From positions 1-7,713 of the forward strand of contig JAJYDR010000110.1 in NCBI GenBank assembly GCA_021777285.1: DNA of 7,713 nt. The letters are read 5' to 3'. A program made the position numbers and the translations under genes. The stretch's first letter is position 1, and each line of letters begins with the position of its first letter. The notes beneath the pieces were generated by a model that saw only the letters and a program-made list of their open reading frames with translations, searched no databases and had not been told where the DNA came from. Positions 5,084-7,713 of this stretch are shown here, piece by piece. This stretch comes from Actinomycetes bacterium (GTDB taxonomy: Bacteria > Actinomycetota > Acidimicrobiia > Acidimicrobiales > RAAP-2).

Positions 5084-5719
5084 TCAGTCGGCGCGTGGGA
5101 GCAGCCAGTCGGCGACCAGTTGGGGTGCCCGGTCGGCCCACTCCTCGGCGGTGATCGCGTAGCGGCCGTGGTCCTCCCAGGCGCCGTCGATCTCGAGGTA
5201 GCGCTCGGCGACGCCCTCGAAGCGCAGGCCGAGCTTCTCGACGACCCGCCGCGACGCCCGGTTCCGCGGGATGATGTTGATCTCGATGCGGTGCAGGCGC
5301 AACGTCTCGAAGGCGAACTGCAGCACGACGACCACCGATTCGGGCATCAGCCCCCGTCCCGCGACCGCCTCGTCGATCCAGTAGCCGACGAACGCCGACT
5401 GCAGCGGACCCCGTTGGATCGAGGAGAGCGTGAGCTCGCCCACGAACCGGTTGTCGTAAAAGATGCCGAACCCGTAGCCGCTGCCCAACTGACGTTCGCG
5501 CTCGCGCAGCGCGCAACGGCTCTCGAAGCTCCGTTGGTCCTCGGCCAGGTGCGACGAGTGGGCCGAACGGGGCTCCCACTTCACGAGCCAGTCGTGGCAG
5601 CGGGTGCGCACCTCGAGCCACCCGTCGTAGTCCTGCTCGTTGAGCGTGCGAAGCACCACGCGTCGCCCGTGCAGGGTTACCGGCGAATAGAGCGTCCCAC
5701 GCACTGTCACCGTCGCCAC
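5084..5719 (-). CDS. GNAT-family N-acetyltransferase, RimJ/RimL type
   Basis: This 211-residue protein has the RimJ/RimL layout: an opening strand VTLHGRRVVLRTLNEQDYDGW (14-34), a central core with GYGFGIFYDNRFVGELTLSSI (81-101), the acetyl-CoA loop AVAGRGLM (118-125) and the family block INIIPRNRASRRVVEKLGLRFEG (146-168). Members acetylate N-terminal residues of ribosomal or other proteins, or small molecules, using acetyl-CoA; the substrate cannot be read from sequence. The loop is a slightly divergent form of the usual Q/RxxGxG/A. The start is GTG 5719 with GGGG 4 nt upstream, although GTG codons 4 and 6 are also possible. It lies 40 nt downstream of ppx on the same strand, so it may be the last gene of that operon. 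Its stop is separated by 1 nt from the stop of the convergent glycosyltransferase gene. Confidence 0.9.
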   Translation of the reverse strand: MATVTVRGTLYSPVTLHGRRVVLRTLNEQDYDGWLEVRTRCHDWLVKWEPRSAHSSHLAEDQRSFESRCALRERERQLGSGYGFGIFYDNRFVGELTLSSIQRGPLQSAFVGYWIDEAVAGRGLMPESVVVVLQFAFETLRLHRIEINIIPRNRASRRVVEKLGLRFEGVAERYLEIDGAWEDHGRYAITAEEWADRAPQLVADWLLPRAD

Positions 5720-5759
5720 CTCACCCCACCATCGTGCCAGGTTGTCGAGACACCCCGCG

Positions 5760-6680
5760 TCACCGCAGCAACCACGCGGCGACGCCGTCGAGGATGTCGC
5801 TCTCCGAGCTGAGCAGGTCCAGCGCCCCGACCCGGTCCATGACCGCGTCGAGCACCATCAGACCCGCGACGAGGACGTCCTCTCGACCCGACACCATCCC
5901 GGCGTGTGCGAGCCGTTGCTCGGGTGACTCGACGGCCAGACGGTCGCGCCAGTCCTGGACGGTACGGCGCGAGAGCAGCTGGTGGTGGACGGCCTCGCGC
6001 CGGTAGGTCCCCAGTCCCCGGTCCAGTTGGACCAACGTGGCAACGGTGCCGGCCAGTCCGACGAGGCGAACGCCGCCCGGCACGGACGCGAGGGTCGGGT
6101 CCGTCGCCATCGCCGCGTCGAGCGCGTCATCGATCATCTGTTCGGCCGCCCGACGTCTCGCGTTGGTCACGGCCTCACGCCCGAGTGCGCGCTCGGTGAC
6201 GCGCACGCAACCCAGCTGCATCGACACCGCGTGCAGCACGCCATCGAGGCGTACCGCCAGCTCGGTGCTGCCCCCGCCGACGTCAACAATCATTGTCGCG
6301 CGGTCGTCCCGCGCCAGTCCGGCGGTCGCCCCCTCGTAGGAGAACTCGGCCTCGGCGCGTCCGTCGAGCACCCGGACCTCGACGTCCGTAAGTCGGCGTG
6401 CTTCGTCGACGAACTCGTCGCGGTTGATCGCGTCGCGGATGGCCGAGGTGCCGACAACCATCCCCGCTCCCACGTGGTGACGGTCCATGAGCGCCCGGTA
6501 CTCACCGAGCACCGCGAAAGTCCGCGCCATAGCGTCGGGCGCCAAGCGTCCCGACGCGTCGACGCCCGCACTCAGTCGGGTGATCCGCATCGCCCGCTCG
6601 AGGGTTCGCCCGGAGCCATCGGCGATCAGAAGGCGCGTCGAGTTCGACCCGCAGTCGACGACCGCCACTGGCTCAGGCAC
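5760..6680 (-). CDS. ppx: Ppx/GppA family exopolyphosphatase / guanosine pentaphosphate phosphohydrolase
   Basis: A 306-residue ASKHA-fold phosphatase, the short actinobacterial form lacking the C-terminal HD-like domain of E. coli PPX. It removes terminal phosphate from polyphosphate and/or converts pppGpp to ppGpp. Motifs: phosphate loop 1 AVVDCGSNSTRLLIAD (6-21), VVGTSAIRDAINRDEF (75-90), VLDGRAEAEFSYEGA (104-118) with probable catalytic Glu110, phosphate loop 2 IVDVGGGSTELAV (131-143) and VRLVGLAGTVATLVQL (204-219). Its place after eno, ftsB and DUF501 matches ppx2 (Rv1026) in M. tuberculosis; Rv1026 and Rv0496 differ in preference between polyphosphate and pppGpp, so the substrate here is undecided. 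GTG 6680 is chosen because GAGGA ends 5 nt upstream; it overlaps the DUF501 gene by 8 nt. GTG 6668 would give a protein only 4 residues shorter but at poor spacing. Confidence 0.94.
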   Translation of the reverse strand: MPEPVAVVDCGSNSTRLLIADGSGRTLERAMRITRLSAGVDASGRLAPDAMARTFAVLGEYRALMDRHHVGAGMVVGTSAIRDAINRDEFVDEARRLTDVEVRVLDGRAEAEFSYEGATAGLARDDRATMIVDVGGGSTELAVRLDGVLHAVSMQLGCVRVTERALGREAVTNARRRAAEQMIDDALDAAMATDPTLASVPGGVRLVGLAGTVATLVQLDRGLGTYRREAVHHQLLSRRTVQDWRDRLAVESPEQRLAHAGMVSGREDVLVAGLMVLDAVMDRVGALDLLSSESDILDGVAAWLLR

Positions 6681-7158
6681 GGACGTCCTCGACACGCAGT
6701 TCGGGTAGCTCGACGGCCGCGGCCACCAGCGCGCCCACCGGGTCGTTCGCTCCGACGAGAAAGTTCGCGAGGTGCGCGTGGAGGCACTTGACCCCCAGGC
6801 GCGTCCCGCCGACACCCCCCACGGGCGCCACCGCACCACGTTGGACAATGGCCGCGTCACGGCGCCGGGCGTAGTCGTCGTGAGCCGCCGCCAACTCGAC
6901 GGGGTCGACGAGCGCTTCAAAGCGGTGGACCCCACCCTCGCCTTCGAGACGGCTCACCGACGCGTGTAGCTCGCGGTCGACCAGCCAGTACAGCGTCGGC
7001 ATCGGCGTCCCGTCGCGCAGGTGAGGCTCGTTCTCAATCACGACAGGCCGTCCGTCGAGTCGGCGCACCACGACCGCACAGCGGCCCGCGAGTGGACGAC
7101 CGATCAATGACTCGACGACGAGCAGATCGTCCCGCGACGCATCGCGAAACGTGCTCAA
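6673..7158 (-). CDS. DUF501 family protein
   Basis: A 161-residue soluble protein of unknown function, full length for the family. Recognisable blocks are VVIENEPHLRDGTPMPTLYW (39-58), SVSRLEGEGG (67-76) and GGTRLGVKCLHAHLANF (117-133), followed by GANDPVG (136-142). The block with Cys125, His127 and His129 looks like a metal or catalytic site, but no activity is established to my knowledge. It sits between ftsB/divIC and ppx as Rv1025 does. The TTG start at 7158 overlaps the ftsB stop by 4 nt (TTGA) and no better start exists nearby; the Shine-Dalgarno (CTGG) is weak, so it probably relies on coupling. Its own end overlaps ppx by 8 nt. Confidence 0.93.
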   Translation of the reverse strand: MSTFRDASRDDLLVVESLIGRPLAGRCAVVVRRLDGRPVVIENEPHLRDGTPMPTLYWLVDRELHASVSRLEGEGGVHRFEALVDPVELAAAHDDYARRRDAAIVQRGAVAPVGGVGGTRLGVKCLHAHLANFLVGANDPVGALVAAAVELPELRVEDVRA

Positions 7159-7613
7159 CGCCAGAACTCGAGCGTGCGAACGAGTCGCGAGAAGAACCCG
7201 CCCGAACCGGTCGACTGGCTGTGCGTAGTCGGAGCCGGAGTTCCCGACACCGACGAGGGGGCCACGAGTGGCTGATACCCGGGGTCACCGCTGCCCACCC
7301 CCTCGGCCGCGGACGTACCTGGGAGCACTTGGATGAGGCTCTGACCGGGGTTGACCAGTTGATAGAGCTGGCGTGCGAGCATCGCGGCCTCGGCCTTGGT
7401 CGCGATCGTGCGCTGCTGGGCCGACAGGGCCTGCTGCTCACGCTTGATCACCGCGATCTGTTGGGCGGTGGCCGTCAACTGGCCCTGTTGATGGAGCAGC
7501 GTGCCGAGGGGGAACCACGCGACCACCATGGCGATGGCCGTCACAATCGAGAGCGGATAGAGCCACTGGATGTGGCCCTTCTGCTTCGTCGTGATGTTAT
7601 GGGTTGTTGCCAC
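7155..7613 (-). CDS. FtsB/DivIC-family septum formation initiator
   Basis: A 152-residue bitopic membrane protein with the FtsB/DivIC plan: a short basic cytoplasmic N-terminus (KQKG at 10-13), one transmembrane helix at about 18-40, an extracellular coiled coil at about 40-80 rich in Gln and Ala, and the post-coil block [16 protein letters not shown] (84-99), which matches the family's 'L..V.PGE..Y.V' with Gln for Glu. A Ser/Thr/Pro linker then leads to a conserved-looking end ([15 protein letters not shown]). The family forms the FtsQ-FtsL-FtsB complex that licenses septal peptidoglycan synthesis. The GTG at 7613 has GGGGGCGG just upstream and overlaps the end of eno by 17 nt; an upstream ATG at 7661 would add 16 Arg-rich residues that merely overlie eno. 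Position after eno is that of Rv1024. Confidence 0.88.
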   Translation of the reverse strand: MATTHNITTKQKGHIQWLYPLSIVTAIAMVVAWFPLGTLLHQQGQLTATAQQIAVIKREQQALSAQQRTIATKAEAAMLARQLYQLVNPGQSLIQVLPGTSAAEGVGSGDPGYQPLVAPSSVSGTPAPTTHSQSTGSGGFFSRLVRTLEFWR

Positions 7614-7713
7614 CGACCGCCCCCGACAAAGACGACGCGCCGAGGAACCGGGCCTGATCACCCAACTGCTCCTCGAGCCTCAGGAGTTGATTGTACTTCG
7701 CCACCCGGTCAGA
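7597..7713 (-). CDS. eno: Enolase, C-terminal fragment
   Basis: The last 38 codons, read into the window from the right edge, encode [20 protein letters not shown], the typical C-terminus of bacterial enolase, followed by a short variable tail ending GGNNP and a TAA stop at 7599-7597. Enolase converts 2-phosphoglycerate to phosphoenolpyruvate in glycolysis. The catalytic residues lie outside the window. The next gene, ftsB/divIC, starts inside its final codons, so the two are co-transcribed, as is common in actinobacteria. Confidence 0.95.
   Translation of the reverse strand, partial: SDRVAKYNQLLRLEEQLGDQARFLGASSLSGAVGGNNP

Noticed and set aside
5085..5114. Direct repeat CAGTCGGCG at 5085-5093 and 5106-5114
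   Set aside because: Only 9 bp, lies inside the acetyltransferase coding end, and is expected by chance in DNA of this composition.
6681..6935. N-terminal extension of Ppx upstream of GTG 6680
   Set aside because: The extra residues are Ser/Arg/Trp-rich, have no family similarity and merely lie over the DUF501 gene; GAGGA at 6690-6686 marks the later start.
7614..7661. Longer FtsB starting at the ATG at 7661
   Set aside because: The added 16 residues are a shadow of the enolase C-terminus and Arg-rich; the GTG at 7613 has a strong Shine-Dalgarno and gives the expected family length before the membrane helix.

Overview
The window is high-GC DNA with the gene order and codon use of an actinobacterium. 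The best guess is Acidimicrobiia or a nearby deep branch, because the Thr/Ser-rich anchored protein paired with a sugar nucleotidyltransferase resembles what I recall from that class. That placement is an inference. Eight of the nine starts inside the window are GTG or TTG, and I found no in-frame TTA codon in the called genes.

Layout, left to right. (1) 1-836, plus strand: the end of cofD/fbiA overlaps a stand-alone cofE; both belong to coenzyme F420 synthesis. (2) 839-2666, minus strand, convergent with cofE across a 2-bp gap: a single-pass membrane protein with a Thr-rich outer tail, then a manC-type mannose-1-phosphate guanylyltransferase 1 nt downstream, probably translationally coupled. 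fbiA-fbiB followed by a convergent manC-type gene is also the order at Rv3261-Rv3264c in M. tuberculosis. (3) 2667-2966: a minus-strand tRNA gene with a UAA anticodon but only a 5-nt variable loop, followed by a divergent control region with two overlapping inverted repeats and a probable leaderless promoter. (4) 2967-5082, plus strand: an exported NlpC/P60 peptidoglycan hydrolase overlapping a family-2 glycosyltransferase with an unusual C-terminal tail. (5) 5084-7713, minus strand: eno (3' end), ftsB/divIC, a DUF501 gene and ppx, each overlapping the next, then a RimJ/RimL-like acetyltransferase 40 nt further on. The order eno-ftsB-DUF501-ppx matches Rv1023-Rv1026.

Most of the window is therefore conserved actinobacterial core: F420 cofactor, GDP-mannose, cell-wall remodelling, cell division, glycolysis and polyphosphate/ppGpp metabolism. 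I see no mobile element, CRISPR array or defence system. The item that fits standard categories least well is the UAA-anticodon tRNA, which combines a Leu-like D arm with a class I variable loop. The next most interesting are the overlapping palindromes before the NlpC/P60 gene, and the Thr-rich exported protein tied to a mannose-activating enzyme.
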